DNA of 64,000 bases from the NCBI GenBank assembly GCA_025757685.1, contig CP107220.1, positions 769,501 to 833,500 on the forward strand. Reading direction: 5' to 3'. The position numbers and the translations under genes were made by a program. Shown one piece after another: positions 1-8,747 of the stretch. Each line of letters opens with the position of its first letter. Position 1 is the stretch's first letter. The stretch comes from Oscillospiraceae bacterium. GTDB taxonomy: Bacteria; Bacillota; Clostridia; Oscillospirales; Acutalibacteraceae. The notes under the pieces are model-generated. The model was given only the letters and a program-made list of their open reading frames with translations, ran no database searches and was not told the DNA's origin.

Positions 1-860
1 GCGGCACTCACATAAGAGTGGCGCTTTTGTGACGCCTTTAAGTAATAAGTAAAAGTGACGGCAGAGGCCATACACTTGACGATCACCAAAGCGGTGATGG
101 CAAAGGAAATATCCGCCTTGTCAAATAGAAAGATCAGCACTGTAAAGGGGCTGGAAAGATAATTGAAATAGTTGCCGAGGAAGCTGCTGCCGCCGCCGCT
201 CTCCCAGGAGTACAGCAGGCTTTTGCCCTCTACTACCCGGTCATACAGCTCTGCAAACAGCGGACCGTACTGGTGATACAGGTCCATACGCATGACCGTG
301 CCGTCCCCAAACGGAAACACACTGTACACAATGAAAATAAAGAGAATGCCCAGCAGCGCCACAAAGGCGGATACCGCTAAAAAGCGGTTGGCAAAAAACA
401 ACTTGTACAGCCGGCCGCCGCTTTTAGTCGCTGCCTTGTCCCGGCAGTCAAACACCAGCAGGCGGTCAAACAGGTAGTTAAAAATGTAGACCACCGTTAC
501 CGTAGCCAGCCATACAAAGGGGGCTTCTCGCTTTAGCAGCGTGGCAAAGAGAAAATACAAGATCTTATAGAACCCAAAGTCCACGGCGCAGCGAAAGAGA
601 AAGCCGCCGATCTGTTTGGGAACGGTTGCCATACCCCGGGGAAAGACAAATTTCTTCTCCAGTACAAAGGACAGCAACGCAGCCGCACCGGCACCGATCC
701 CAACAGCCGCACCGGCCCCCAAGCCAAACGCCACCTTGCACAGCTGCTTGACGGCAAAAAGCACCAACAGGCACAGCGTGTAGGCGGCGGTGTAATTCAC
801 CGTTTCCGTATTCATCCACTTTGTAGCAAAGCGATGTTTGTTGTTTGCGGTAATGTCCAT
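1..860 (-). CDS. GtrA-like/YfhO-like multispanning membrane protein (5' part only)
   Basis: This reading frame enters from the left edge on the minus strand and starts at 860, preceded by a GAGGTG ribosome site. About 286 residues are visible and the C-terminus is outside the window. Residues 1 to about 130 have four hydrophobic segments and the 'KKFVFP' and 'DRLLVF' turns typical of GtrA lipid-linked sugar flippases. From about residue 160 the sequence changes to a YfhO-like start: a membrane helix, then 'MDLYHQYGPLF' and 'SWESGGGSSFLGNY', which mark that family of polytopic membrane proteins implicated in glycosylating wall or lipoteichoic polymers. I infer a fused flippase plus glycosyltransferase-like protein of the cell envelope. 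It is divergent from the spoIIIA operon. Confidence 0.8.
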   Translation of the reverse strand, partial: MDITANNKHRFATKWMNTETVNYTAAYTLCLLVLFAVKQLCKVAFGLGAGAAVGIGAGAAALLSFVLEKKFVFPRGMATVPKQIGGFLFRCAVDFGFYKILYFLFATLLKREAPFVWLATVTVVYIFNYLFDRLLVFDCRDKAATKSGGRLYKLFFANRFLAVSAFVALLGILFIFIVYSVFPFGDGTVMRMDLYHQYGPLFAELYDRVVEGKSLLYSWESGGGSSFLGNYFNYLSSPFTVLIFLFDKADISFAITALVIVKCMASAVTFTYYLKASQKRHSYVSA

Positions 861-939
861 AAAATGCACCTCTTGCTTTTTGTGCGAATTAGATTTTAAC
901 ATAACTCTGCCTATTTTATCATAATTATGGGCGGACTGC

Positions 940-968
940 AACTGAAATAAACTAAGTAGGCATACAAG
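940..968 (+). promoter_or_regulatory. possible sigma-E promoter of the spoIIIA operon
   Basis: CATACAAG at 961-968 matches the sigma-E -10 consensus (CATACAnT) in seven of eight positions. The upstream -35 match (TGAAATA near 943-949) is poor and too close. The spoIIIA operon is sigma-E dependent in Bacillus, so a site here is expected, but the sequence support is weak. Confidence 0.25.
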
Positions 969-1016
969 CCCTGTGTGGGGCATATCTTTTTACAGAAATG
1001 AAATGCGGGGTGACCT

Positions 1017-1991
1017 ATGAACAATTTTGACGACGCGGCGCGGCTGCTGGCCCAGCCGCTGGGAGATCTGTTGCTGGCGCTGCCTGCGCAGACCAAGGAA
1101 GAAATTACGGAACTGCGGGTGCGCCGTGGGCGGCCGCTGGTGGTTATGTTGGGCAGTCGGACTTGCTTTCTTACCGATGGTGGTAAGCTGATCAATCACT
1201 GCTCGGCCCGGGCGCTGGATGTCACGGACCCCGCCTTTGACGCGCTGTTTGCTGCGGTTTGCGCCTACTCGGTACATACGCACATGGGCACACTGGTGGA
1301 GGGCTTTGTGACCGCACCCAACGGCAACCGGGTAGGTGTTGCCGCCACGGCAGTGGAAAAAGACGGCACCGTGACCGCCATTCGGGATGTGCAGTCCCTG
1401 AACATTCGTATTGCCCGAGAGGAGCGAGGCTGCGCCCGTGGGGTGCTGAACACGCTCTTTGTAGGCAGGCTGCCCAGTATCATTGTGGCAGCGCCGCCGG
1501 GGGGCGGTAAGACCACTGTACTGCGGGATCTGGCAAGAGCGCTGTCCGGCGGGTTCGGCGGACGGTATAGAAAGGTGAGTATCGTAGACGAGCGGGGCGA
1601 ATTCGGCGGCTTTTCTCCTGGGGTGAACACGGATGTGCTGACCGGTTTTGGCAAGAAAAAAGGAATAGAGATTGCCGTGCGTACCTTGTCGCCGGAGTTG
1701 ATCGTTTGTGACGAGATCGCCGACGATGCCGAGGTGGACGCCATTAAGGCCGGGTTCTCCTCCGGGGTGGCTTTTGCCGTATCCGTACATATTCGGGATG
1801 CGGAGGATTTGGTGCACAAGTCCATTATCAAAAAGCTGTATCTAACCGGCGAATTTGATTATGTGGTGCTGCTGGAAGAATACGGAGATACCTTTTCCGT
1901 GGTGGATTTGCGAGGTGGCGGCGATGAAGATCCTTGGACTGTGGATGATCGTACTTTTTTGCGGGGCGATCGGTATTTCACTGGCAGTTGA
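1017..1991 (+). CDS. spoIIIAA: stage III sporulation protein AA, secretion-type ATPase
   Basis: This is the 324-residue cytoplasmic ATPase of the SpoIIIA-SpoIIQ channel that links mother cell and engulfed forespore. The Walker A motif APPGGGKTT lies near residues 158-166 and the Walker B LIVCDE near 229. Both resemble type II/IV secretion ATPases. The ATG at 1017 follows GGGGTGACC. It is the first gene of a complete spoIIIAA-AH operon and its 3' end overlaps spoIIIAB by 68 bp, suggesting translational coupling. Confidence 0.96.
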   Translation: MNNFDDAARLLAQPLGDLLLALPAQTKEEITELRVRRGRPLVVMLGSRTCFLTDGGKLINHCSARALDVTDPAFDALFAAVCAYSVHTHMGTLVEGFVTAPNGNRVGVAATAVEKDGTVTAIRDVQSLNIRIAREERGCARGVLNTLFVGRLPSIIVAAPPGGGKTTVLRDLARALSGGFGGRYRKVSIVDERGEFGGFSPGVNTDVLTGFGKKKGIEIAVRTLSPELIVCDEIADDAEVDAIKAGFSSGVAFAVSVHIRDAEDLVHKSIIKKLYLTGEFDYVVLLEEYGDTFSVVDLRGGGDEDPWTVDDRTFLRGDRYFTGS

Positions 1992-2388
1992 AGTGGGGCG
2001 GCGCTGTGAGCGGGCGCAGCTGCTTTGCCGCTTGGGGGAACAGGTGCGGCTTCTGCTGGATTACAGTATGACGGATACGGGGGCTATTTTTGCCCGGTTG
2101 GCGTCGGACCCCCGCTTTGCGCCCTTTGGTTTTTTGCAGGGCTGTGACCCGGCCAAGACCGTGACGGTCGCTACCGGGCTGACTGCCCGGGATGACCAAG
2201 AGTTGGCAGCCTTTTTGCAAAGGCTGGGCAAAAGCGATCTGCAAAACCAGTTGCGGCTCACCGACGGCTACATTGCCTTTGCCAAAGGCCGGGCAGAGGA
2301 ATACGCTGCGCGGTGCAAGCGACAAAAACAGTTGTATGTGGCCTTTGGCCTGTCCGGCGGGCTGATTGCCGCCCTGCTGCTGGCCTAA
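1924..2388 (+). CDS. spoIIIAB: stage III sporulation protein AB
   Basis: This 154-residue protein has a hydrophobic N-terminal helix (ILGLWMIVLFCGAIGISLAV) and a C-terminal membrane helix, with a helical middle resembling type II secretion GspF domains. An upstream in-frame ATG exists at 1855 inside spoIIIAA, but the ATG at 1924 sits behind AGGTGG and starts directly at the first membrane helix, so I use it. It is the second gene of the operon and acts in the mother-cell membrane. Confidence 0.9.
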   Translation: MKILGLWMIVLFCGAIGISLAVEVGRRCERAQLLCRLGEQVRLLLDYSMTDTGAIFARLASDPRFAPFGFLQGCDPAKTVTVATGLTARDDQELAAFLQRLGKSDLQNQLRLTDGYIAFAKGRAEEYAARCKRQKQLYVAFGLSGGLIAALLLA

Positions 2389-2406
2389 AAAGATCAGGAG
2401 GTACAA

Positions 2407-2601
2407 ATGAGCGTGGATTTTATATTCAAAATTGCGGCCATCGGTATGATCGTGGCGGTGCTGAACACCCTCTTGGTGCGCAGCGGACGGGAGGACCAGG
2501 CCATGCTCACCACCCTGGCCGGGGTGATTGTGGTTTTGATGATGTTGGTGCCGAAGATCAGCGCGCTTTTCTCCGGTATAAAATCTATGTTTGACCTATG
2601 A
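2407..2601 (+). CDS. spoIIIAC: stage III sporulation protein AC
   Basis: This is a 64-residue protein with two membrane helices (about residues 4-24 and 34-58), the expected size and shape for SpoIIIAC. It follows AGGAGGTACAA. The stop overlaps the start of spoIIIAD. In the family it is one of the polytopic membrane parts of the feeding channel. Confidence 0.93.
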   Translation: MSVDFIFKIAAIGMIVAVLNTLLVRSGREDQAMLTTLAGVIVVLMMLVPKISALFSGIKSMFDL

Positions 2602-2978
2602 TCCAGATCGCAGGGATCGCCGCCGTTTGCCTGCTGCTGACGGTGCTGCTGAGAAAAGAGAACCCCACCTTTGCTTTGCTGGTCACTGTGGCCGGTGCCG
2701 GACTGCTGTTTTACACGGTGTCTAAGTTGGCCGGCAGCGCCTTTGGCGTATTGGGCGACTTAAAGACCGCGGCAGGGGACACCGGGGCGTATATTGATCT
2801 GATGTTCAAGATCCTGGGGATTTCCATCGTGACCCAGGTGGTGTGCGATGTGTGCCGGGACAACGGCGCGTCCGCATTAGCTTCTCAAACGGAGACAGCA
2901 GCCAAAATTCTGGTACTGTCCCTACTGCTACCGCTGTTTCAAACGGTGATCGGAATTGTGACGGGACTTGTAAAATGA
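2598..2978 (+). CDS. spoIIIAD: stage III sporulation protein AD
   Basis: This 126-residue, four-helix membrane protein matches SpoIIID-type paralogues of SpoIIIAC in length and position. Its ATG overlaps the spoIIIAC stop (ATGA) and its own stop overlaps the spoIIIAE start, so the three genes are probably translated together. Confidence 0.93.
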   Translation: MIQIAGIAAVCLLLTVLLRKENPTFALLVTVAGAGLLFYTVSKLAGSAFGVLGDLKTAAGDTGAYIDLMFKILGISIVTQVVCDVCRDNGASALASQTETAAKILVLSLLLPLFQTVIGIVTGLVK

Positions 2979-4111
2979 AGCGATTTGTATTGACATTTTT
3001 ACTTTTGCTGGCGTTGCCCGGGGTGTGCTTTGCCGCCCAGTCGGCGCTCTCCGGCGACGGTTATCGCCAGGCGCTGTCCGGGTATGACCTGTCAGCGTTT
3101 GAAAAGCTGGGGGACGACGCAAACAGCGTGCTGGAGCAGCTGGGACTGGAGGATTTTGACTTTGAGACGGTGACGGCGCTGGACGCTAAGTCCTGCGTGC
3201 AGGTGCTGGGGCGGCTGGTGCGCCAAAATATCCAAACGCCGCTGCGGGCACTGCTGTCTGTGCTCAGCTTCACGCTGCTGTCCGCCTTTTTAACCGGCTT
3301 TTCCGGCAGCGGACTGCTGGGGCAAAACAGCTCTGTTTATTCCACTGCCTCCGCCTTGGTCATCGCGGCGCTGATCGCTGCCCAGTGTGCGGACACTGTG
3401 TCCCTTTGCTGTGCCACCATCGGCATTTGCGCGGACTTTGTGTTTGCGTTCTTCCCGGCATTTTTGGTCATTCTAACCGTGTCCGGCAGCAGCCTGACCG
3501 GGGTGTCCACCAACACGCTGCTGCTGGGGCTGGCGCAGGGGCTGAATATTCTGTCAGCCAAGCTGTTTGTGCCCCTGATCAACTGCTTTTTGGCACTGAG
3601 TCTGTGCTCCGGCGTGCGCAGTTCGCTGAATATTGACGGTGCGTTGCGTGTGGTGCGTAAGGGCTTGATCTCACTGATCTCCTTTTGCGCCGGGGCATTT
3701 GTGACGGTGCTGTCCGTGAAGACGGCGGTGGCCTCCCGGGCGGACGCGCTGGGACTGCGTTCTCTGCGCTTTGCCATCAATTCCGTAGTGCCGGTAATCG
3801 GCAGCGCAATCAGCGAGGGACTGCTGTCTATACAAAGCTACGCCGGGCTGGTGAAGAGCACGGTAGGCGTTGTGGGCATTATTGGGGTCATTGCCCTGTT
3901 TTTGCCGGCGCTTATAAATGTGATCGGCTGGCGTGTTAGCATTGCCGTGTCCGTGGCGGTGAGCGAGATCTTTGACGACCGCACCGTGTGCAAAATGCTG
4001 CGGGCCTTTGGCGACGCCTTTTTGCTGATGAATGTGGTGCTCATTCTCTCCATGGTCACCACGGTGATCTCCATCGGCATACTGATCGCTGCAAAGGGGG
4101 CTGCCGGGTAA
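2975..4111 (+). CDS. spoIIIAE: stage III sporulation protein AE
   Basis: The protein has 378 residues from the ATG at 2975, which overlaps the spoIIIAD stop. A longer frame from 2843 is rejected because 2975 starts a clean signal peptide (MKRFVLTFLLLLALPGVCFA). The rest is a multispanning membrane domain with many small-residue helices, as in SpoIIIAE, the largest membrane component of the channel. Confidence 0.94.
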   Translation: MKRFVLTFLLLLALPGVCFAAQSALSGDGYRQALSGYDLSAFEKLGDDANSVLEQLGLEDFDFETVTALDAKSCVQVLGRLVRQNIQTPLRALLSVLSFTLLSAFLTGFSGSGLLGQNSSVYSTASALVIAALIAAQCADTVSLCCATIGICADFVFAFFPAFLVILTVSGSSLTGVSTNTLLLGLAQGLNILSAKLFVPLINCFLALSLCSGVRSSLNIDGALRVVRKGLISLISFCAGAFVTVLSVKTAVASRADALGLRSLRFAINSVVPVIGSAISEGLLSIQSYAGLVKSTVGVVGIIGVIALFLPALINVIGWRVSIAVSVAVSEIFDDRTVCKMLRAFGDAFLLMNVVLILSMVTTVISIGILIAAKGAAG

Positions 4112-4551
4112 TGGATGTGGTAAAGCAGTGGACCCTGAACATTTGTTTGACCCTCATCGGGGCAGTTATCCTATCACTGGTATCGCCGAGGGGCAGTATG
4201 GGGCGATTTTATAAAACTGTACTGTCGCTTTTTATCATCGCCGGGTTTCTGCTGCCCATCACCGGCGGCGAGAAGGCGGATTTTTCCGCTTATTTTTCCG
4301 ATGTCACAGCGCAGGCGGCAGACGCAAACAGCGTGTATGAAAGCCAAATCGAGAGCCGTGTTAAACAGACCCTGATTGCTGCCGGGTACAAGGATTGCAG
4401 TGTGCAGGCTTCGGTACGGATCAAAGAGCAAGAGATCTACATTCAAAAGCTGGTGGTCTCCGTGCCCGGCGACATGGATCGCCAGGCAGTGGCGGCGCTT
4501 CTTAAGGCACAGCTGGGATTGCAGCCGGTGGTAAAAGGACTGGGGGAGTAG
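4111..4551 (+). CDS. spoIIIAF: stage III sporulation protein AF
   Basis: This 146-residue protein has two N-terminal membrane helices followed by a soluble domain of ring-building (YscJ/FliF-like) type. The ATG at 4111 overlaps the spoIIIAE TAA by one base. A frame opening at 3988 lies inside spoIIIAE and is not needed. The order AE-AF-AG is the canonical one. Confidence 0.9.
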   Translation: MDVVKQWTLNICLTLIGAVILSLVSPRGSMGRFYKTVLSLFIIAGFLLPITGGEKADFSAYFSDVTAQAADANSVYESQIESRVKQTLIAAGYKDCSVQASVRIKEQEIYIQKLVVSVPGDMDRQAVAALLKAQLGLQPVVKGLGE

Positions 4552-4553
4552 AA

Positions 4554-5072
4554 ATGACAGAGAAGTGGAAAGAACTGCTAAAGGCGCCGCAGGGACAGCG
4601 CAAGGTGTTCATTCTTCTGGCAGTGCTGGGGATTGCGCTGGTACTGCTCTCCGGCAATGGAACCGCAGGCAGCAAGAGTAAAAGTGAGACCACCACCGCC
4701 AGGGATTACGACGCCTATGTGGCGGATCTGGAGGGGCGGCTGCAAAAAACCGTTGCCAGTATGGACGGGGTGGGCACCTGCAAGGTGATGATCACGTTGG
4801 AGAAAAGCGACGAGAATGTGTACGCCACCAACAGCGAAAGCAAGCGAGATGCAGACAGCGGCAGCAGCAAGGAGGACTATGTGCTTTATGACCAGGACAG
4901 CGGCGAAAGCCCGCTGCTGCTCAGCGCCTACCTGCCCAATGTGCAGGGGGTGGCGGTGGTGTGCACCGGCGGCGACGATCCGGCTGTTCGAGAGAAGATC
5001 ACCACCACAGTCGCTTCTCTCTTTGGCATACCCACAAATCGAATATCCGTCTCAAAACTGAAAGGGGAATAG
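4554..5072 (+). CDS. spoIIIAG: stage III sporulation protein AG
   Basis: This 172-residue protein has one membrane helix at about residues 18-36, a low-complexity Ser/Lys/Thr linker, then an extracytoplasmic domain. In Bacillus, SpoIIIAG forms a large ring in the intermembrane space. The start follows the spoIIIAF stop by two bases, and GGGGGAG upstream serves as ribosome site. Confidence 0.93.
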   Translation: MTEKWKELLKAPQGQRKVFILLAVLGIALVLLSGNGTAGSKSKSETTTARDYDAYVADLEGRLQKTVASMDGVGTCKVMITLEKSDENVYATNSESKRDADSGSSKEDYVLYDQDSGESPLLLSAYLPNVQGVAVVCTGGDDPAVREKITTTVASLFGIPTNRISVSKLKGE

Positions 5073-5082
5073 GTGACCGAAT

Positions 5083-5694
5083 ATGAAAGAGAAAAAGCAA
5101 AAGGAACCGGGGGCTGAAATGCAAGAGGTGCTCACGGAGGAACAGCTGAAAAAGCGAAAGCTGCACCGGGCGCGGGTAAGCCTGGGTTGTATGGTGCTGA
5201 TTTTGGCTGTCGGCGTAGTGGGCAACTGGTACTGGGAGAACAGCGATATTTCCACAAAAATCAGTACAGTCAGCGCCCAGCGCACGAAGACCCTGGGGGA
5301 GGCCACCTTTGTGGATGCTACCACTGAGGCTGCTACGGAGAACAGCTACTTTACCCAGGCCAAGCTGGATCGGCAAAGCAGTCGGGACGCTGCGCTGGAA
5401 AAGCTGCAAAAAATCGTGGATACCGCGGATAAAAGCGCGGCAGCCCATAAAGAAGCGGCACAGAAGATTGCTAAGATCTCCGACGGCATCAATGCGGAAA
5501 ACAAAATTGAAACACTGGTGACCGCCAAGGGCGTGGGGCAGTGTCTGGCGATCGTGAGCACAGATGGCAAAAAAGTCGATGTGATCGTAGACAGCAATGA
5601 CCTGTCTGACGCACTGATCTTGCAGATTAAGGAGATCGCCGTGGAACAGGTTGGCTGTGATTATAAAAATGTGACCATCATTCAGTCTAAATAA
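5083..5694 (+). CDS. spoIIIAH: stage III sporulation protein AH
   Basis: This is a 203-residue single-pass protein (helix about residues 27-46). Its C-terminal extracytoplasmic domain matches SpoIIIAH, the partner of forespore SpoIIQ. The middle (about residues 90-140) is rich in Lys/Ala/Glu and likely helical. It closes the operon. The next gene has its own promoter. Confidence 0.93.
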   Translation: MKEKKQKEPGAEMQEVLTEEQLKKRKLHRARVSLGCMVLILAVGVVGNWYWENSDISTKISTVSAQRTKTLGEATFVDATTEAATENSYFTQAKLDRQSSRDAALEKLQKIVDTADKSAAAHKEAAQKIAKISDGINAENKIETLVTAKGVGQCLAIVSTDGKKVDVIVDSNDLSDALILQIKEIAVEQVGCDYKNVTIIQSK

Positions 5695-5708
5695 ATTCCA
5701 AAACTGTC

Positions 5709-5737
5709 TTGTAAGTTGCTTTTACTTATGTTATAAT
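5709..5737 (+). promoter_or_regulatory. sigma-A promoter for asp23-like gene
   Basis: TTGTAA at 5709-5714 and TATAAT at 5732-5737 are separated by 17 bp, about 50 bp ahead of the Asp23-like gene. Confidence 0.8.
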
Positions 5738-5789
5738 AAACGCACATTTGCAGCGGCATATCCGCTGGCAACAAAGGAGCGTTTTTTAC

Positions 5790-6182
5790 ATGGAGATCAA
5801 TACAAGCACTTCCATGGGTGAACTGGTCATTTCCGAAGAAGTGATCTCAGCCATCGCCACCAATGCAGCCAAAGATGTGGACGGCATTGCCGGGTTCTCT
5901 AATCGCCCGGTGGATGTGGTCAATACCATTAAGAAGGGCAGCCTGAAGGTAATGAGCCCGGTGCGTGTTTTGGCAGACGGTGAGGATTTGAACATCAGCA
6001 TTTATGTGAACATGCTGCCCGGTAAAAAGATCCGCCAAGTGGCGGAAGAGGTACAGCAGGCGGTCAAGGAGTCTGTGCAGAATATGACCGGTAAGCTGGT
6101 GTCTAAAGTCAATGTGATCATCGCCGGACTGGAATTTGACCAGCCGGAGAGTGAAACGGAACCTTGTGAAACTGAAGAGTAA
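5790..6182 (+). CDS. Asp23/Gls24 family protein (YqhY-like)
   Basis: The 130-residue protein opens with an Asp23/Gls24 pattern (GELVISEEVISAIATNAA) and has 'GEDLNISIYVNMLPGKKI' in the middle. In Firmicutes a protein of this family (YqhY) is often encoded next to nusB and has been linked to fatty-acid synthesis control. The ATG at 5790 follows AAAGGAGC; an upstream GTG/ATG option at 5748 has no such site. The Glu-rich tail (ESETEPCETEE) is not conserved in the family. The exact role is unknown. Confidence 0.88.
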   Translation: MEINTSTSMGELVISEEVISAIATNAAKDVDGIAGFSNRPVDVVNTIKKGSLKVMSPVRVLADGEDLNISIYVNMLPGKKIRQVAEEVQQAVKESVQNMTGKLVSKVNVIIAGLEFDQPESETEPCETEE

Positions 6183-6194
6183 AAACGGATTTTA

Positions 6195-6225
6195 CCGACA
6201 AGGCGGCGTTTCTTGTCGGTTTTTT
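6195..6225 (+). terminator. intrinsic terminator between asp23-like gene and nusB
   Basis: CCGACAAG at 6195-6202 pairs with CTTGTCGG at 6212-6219, followed by a run of T. It ends 16 bp before the nusB start and only about 5 bp before the nusB ribosome site, so nusB expression probably depends on read-through. Confidence 0.8.
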
Positions 6226-6241
6226 CTTTTGGAGGAAGTTT

Positions 6242-6631
6242 ATGAAACGGAACGAACAGCGCGAGCAGGCGTTTATCCTGCTGTTTGAGTACCTGTTTTT
6301 GCCCCAGGACGACCTGGTGGCCATCTATGACGAAAATATCGGCACGGTAAGCGATTATGCAAAAGAACTTTACACCGGCGTGCTTGCCAATTTGGACAAG
6401 CTGGACGAGACCCTGGCAAGCTATTCCAAAAAGTGGAAGCTGAACCGTCTGCCCAAGGTGAGCCTGACTGTGCTGCGCCTGGCGCTCTACGAAATGGAGT
6501 TTGTGGACGATCTGCCGGACAGCGTGGCGATCAATGAGGCTGTGGAGTTGGCAAAGAAGTACGGCAGTCAGGAAGACGCCAGCTTTATCAACGGCGTGCT
6601 GGGTGCTGTGTCTCGGAGTAAAGCGAAATGA
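6242..6631 (+). CDS. nusB: transcription antitermination protein NusB
   Basis: The 129-residue protein has an N-terminal Arg-rich start (MKRNEQREQAFILLFEY) and the 'LPKVSLTVLRLALYEM' and 'SVAINEAVELAKKYGS' helices of NusB, which binds boxA RNA with S10 to support rRNA transcription. The start at 6242 follows TTGGAGGAAG. It overlaps the next gene by four bases. Confidence 0.95.
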   Translation: MKRNEQREQAFILLFEYLFLPQDDLVAIYDENIGTVSDYAKELYTGVLANLDKLDETLASYSKKWKLNRLPKVSLTVLRLALYEMEFVDDLPDSVAINEAVELAKKYGSQEDASFINGVLGAVSRSKAK

Positions 6632-7551
6632 TTCTGGGAATAGACACCAGCAATTACACCACCTCTGCCGCTGTGCTGGACGGTGAAGCGCTCACCCAGC
6701 AAAAGCAGCTTTTGGAGGTGCGCCCGGGAGAGCGGGGCCTGCGCCAGAGCGACGCCCTGTTTCAGCATACGCGCAATTTGCCGTTGCTGTTTGATAAACT
6801 GCCGCCAATGGATGGGGTGACCGCCGTTGGTGTCAGCACCCGACCGCGGAATGTGGAGGGCAGCTATATGCCTTGCTTTTTGGCAGGGATCAGCGCGGCG
6901 ACTGCTGCCGCTAAGGCTGCCGGTTGCCCTCTTTATACCACCTCTCACCAAGTGGGGCACATTTTGGCGGCACTGTACGGTGCCGGTGCGCTGGAGATGA
7001 TCCGTGCGCCCTTTGTGGCCTTTCATGTGTCCGGCGGTACAACGGAAGCCCTTCTTGTGGAACCGCACAAGGAAGAATTGATTTCCGCCCGCTGCGTGGC
7101 GGCCAGTTCGGACTTAAAGGCCGGGCAGCTGATTGACCGTACCGGGGTGCGGCTGGGTCTGCAATTCCCTTGTGGTCCGGCGCTGGAACAGCTGGCGCTG
7201 CAAAGCAGGGTAAGTTATAAAATCAAGCCCTCGATGCAGGGAGCGAATTGCTCTTTGTCCGGGGTGGAAAATCAAGTGGACAAGCGCTTGCAGGCAGGGG
7301 ATGCACCGGCCGATATTGCCCGGTTTGTGCTCTCCAGCGTATCTGCTGCCTTACAAGGTATGGTGCAGGCTGTGTTTGCCGAATATGGCCGGCTGCCGCT
7401 GCTGTTTGCCGGTGGCGTGATGTCAAACACCATCTTGCGCCGAGAACTGGAAACAGCCTTTGGCGGCGTGTTTGCCCCGCCGTCGCTGAGTTGTGATAAT
7501 GCGGCCGGTGTGGCCGTGTATGCTGCTCTGTGCAGCAAAGAACTGGAATGA
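6628..7551 (+). CDS. TsaD/Kae1-like (peptidase M22 family) ATPase paralogue
   Basis: This 307-residue ASKHA-fold protein starts with MILGIDTSNYTTS and has the metal-binding HxxxH pair as H107-QVG-H111. It also has 'HVSGGTTEA' and 'FAGGVMSN'. True TsaD, which makes t6A on tRNA with TsaB/TsaE, is about 335-345 residues with HxEGH, so this is a short, divergent relative. Many Clostridia carry such a second copy. Function is not established. It sits between nusB and xseA, overlapping both. Confidence 0.75.
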   Translation: MILGIDTSNYTTSAAVLDGEALTQQKQLLEVRPGERGLRQSDALFQHTRNLPLLFDKLPPMDGVTAVGVSTRPRNVEGSYMPCFLAGISAATAAAKAAGCPLYTTSHQVGHILAALYGAGALEMIRAPFVAFHVSGGTTEALLVEPHKEELISARCVAASSDLKAGQLIDRTGVRLGLQFPCGPALEQLALQSRVSYKIKPSMQGANCSLSGVENQVDKRLQAGDAPADIARFVLSSVSAALQGMVQAVFAEYGRLPLLFAGGVMSNTILRRELETAFGGVFAPPSLSCDNAAGVAVYAALCSKELE

Positions 7552-8747
7552 TGACTGTACTTTCTGTTTCTAAACTGAATTTTTATTTGCGCGCACTGCT
7601 GGAAGGGGACGCACCGCTGCAAAATCTTTATGTAAGCGGTGAGATCTCCAACTTTAAGCGCTATCCCACCAGCGGACACTGCTACTTTACCCTGCGGGAC
7701 GAAAAAGCGCAGCTGAAATGCGTGCTGTTTGCCGCCCAGGGCGCACACCTGCGATTTGCGCCGGAGAACGGTATGCGGGTGATTTGCCGAGGTCGGGTGA
7801 GCGTGTATGAAAGAGACGGCGTGTGTCAGCTGTATGTGGACGATATGCAACCCCAGGGCGCCGGTGCACTGGCTGTGGCCTTTGAGCAGTTAAAGTCTCG
7901 TTTGGCGGCTGCCGGGCTGTTTGATGAGAGTCACAAGCAACCGATACCCAAGTACCCCCGGCGGATTGGCGTAGCCACCTCTGCTTACGGTGCGGCAGTG
8001 GCGGATATTAAGCAGATTACCGCTCGGCGCTTTCCTGCGGCGGAACTGGTGATCGCCCCCACCGTGGTGCAGGGCGACGGCGCGCCGGAAAGCATTGCCC
8101 GGTCTATTGAACAGCTGGACCAAATGGGGCTGGATGTACTGATCGTTGGCCGTGGCGGCGGGTCTATGGAGGATCTGTGGGCATTTAATACGGAGACGGT
8201 GATCAATGCCGTCTATACTTGCAAAACACCCATCATCTCTGCCGTTGGGCATGAGACGGATTTTACGATTACGGATTTTGTGGCGGATATGCGGGCACCT
8301 ACCCCCAGCGCGGCGGCGGAGTTGGCTGTGCCGGATCGGGAGGAAGAGCTGCGCCGCATTGCGCAGCTTGAAACCATTGCTTCCCGCGCGTTGCGCAGTC
8401 TTGTGGAACGGGAAAATCAGCGACTGGACAGTTGCTTGGCGCGCAGAGGCAGCGCCGGGACATATATTTCGACTCAACGGGAACGGTTACAAGCCTTGAT
8501 GAACGGTAACCGGCAACAAATCCAGCTCCGCTTAGAGCGGGAGAACACCCGTTTGGAACGCGTGCTGGAACAAATTGAAGCTTACAGCCCGCTGGCGGTG
8601 TTGCGCCGAGGTTATACACTGGTGCGCCATACAGACGGTTCACCGGTGACCAAAAAAGAAGAATTATCACCGGGTACTGCATTGCGCCTGCAATTTGCAG
8701 ACGGAAGTGTGCCGGTGCAGGTTTTGGAGGAAAGAGAAGATGAATGA
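7548..8747 (+). CDS. xseA: exodeoxyribonuclease VII large subunit
   Basis: About 399 residues. It has an N-terminal OB-fold (VSGEISNFKRYPTSGHCYFTL), the catalytic-domain 'RIGVATSAYGAAVADI' and 'IVGRGGGSMEDLWAFN', and a C-terminal coiled coil with 'LRRGYTLV'. ExoVII degrades single-stranded DNA with XseB. The frame opens earlier (GTG 7530), but ATG 7548 overlapping the previous stop, or the adjacent ATG 7551, is the likely start. xseB overlaps its end. Confidence 0.94.
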   Translation: MMTVLSVSKLNFYLRALLEGDAPLQNLYVSGEISNFKRYPTSGHCYFTLRDEKAQLKCVLFAAQGAHLRFAPENGMRVICRGRVSVYERDGVCQLYVDDMQPQGAGALAVAFEQLKSRLAAAGLFDESHKQPIPKYPRRIGVATSAYGAAVADIKQITARRFPAAELVIAPTVVQGDGAPESIARSIEQLDQMGLDVLIVGRGGGSMEDLWAFNTETVINAVYTCKTPIISAVGHETDFTITDFVADMRAPTPSAAAELAVPDREEELRRIAQLETIASRALRSLVERENQRLDSCLARRGSAGTYISTQRERLQALMNGNRQQIQLRLERENTRLERVLEQIEAYSPLAVLRRGYTLVRHTDGSPVTKKEELSPGTALRLQFADGSVPVQVLEEREDE

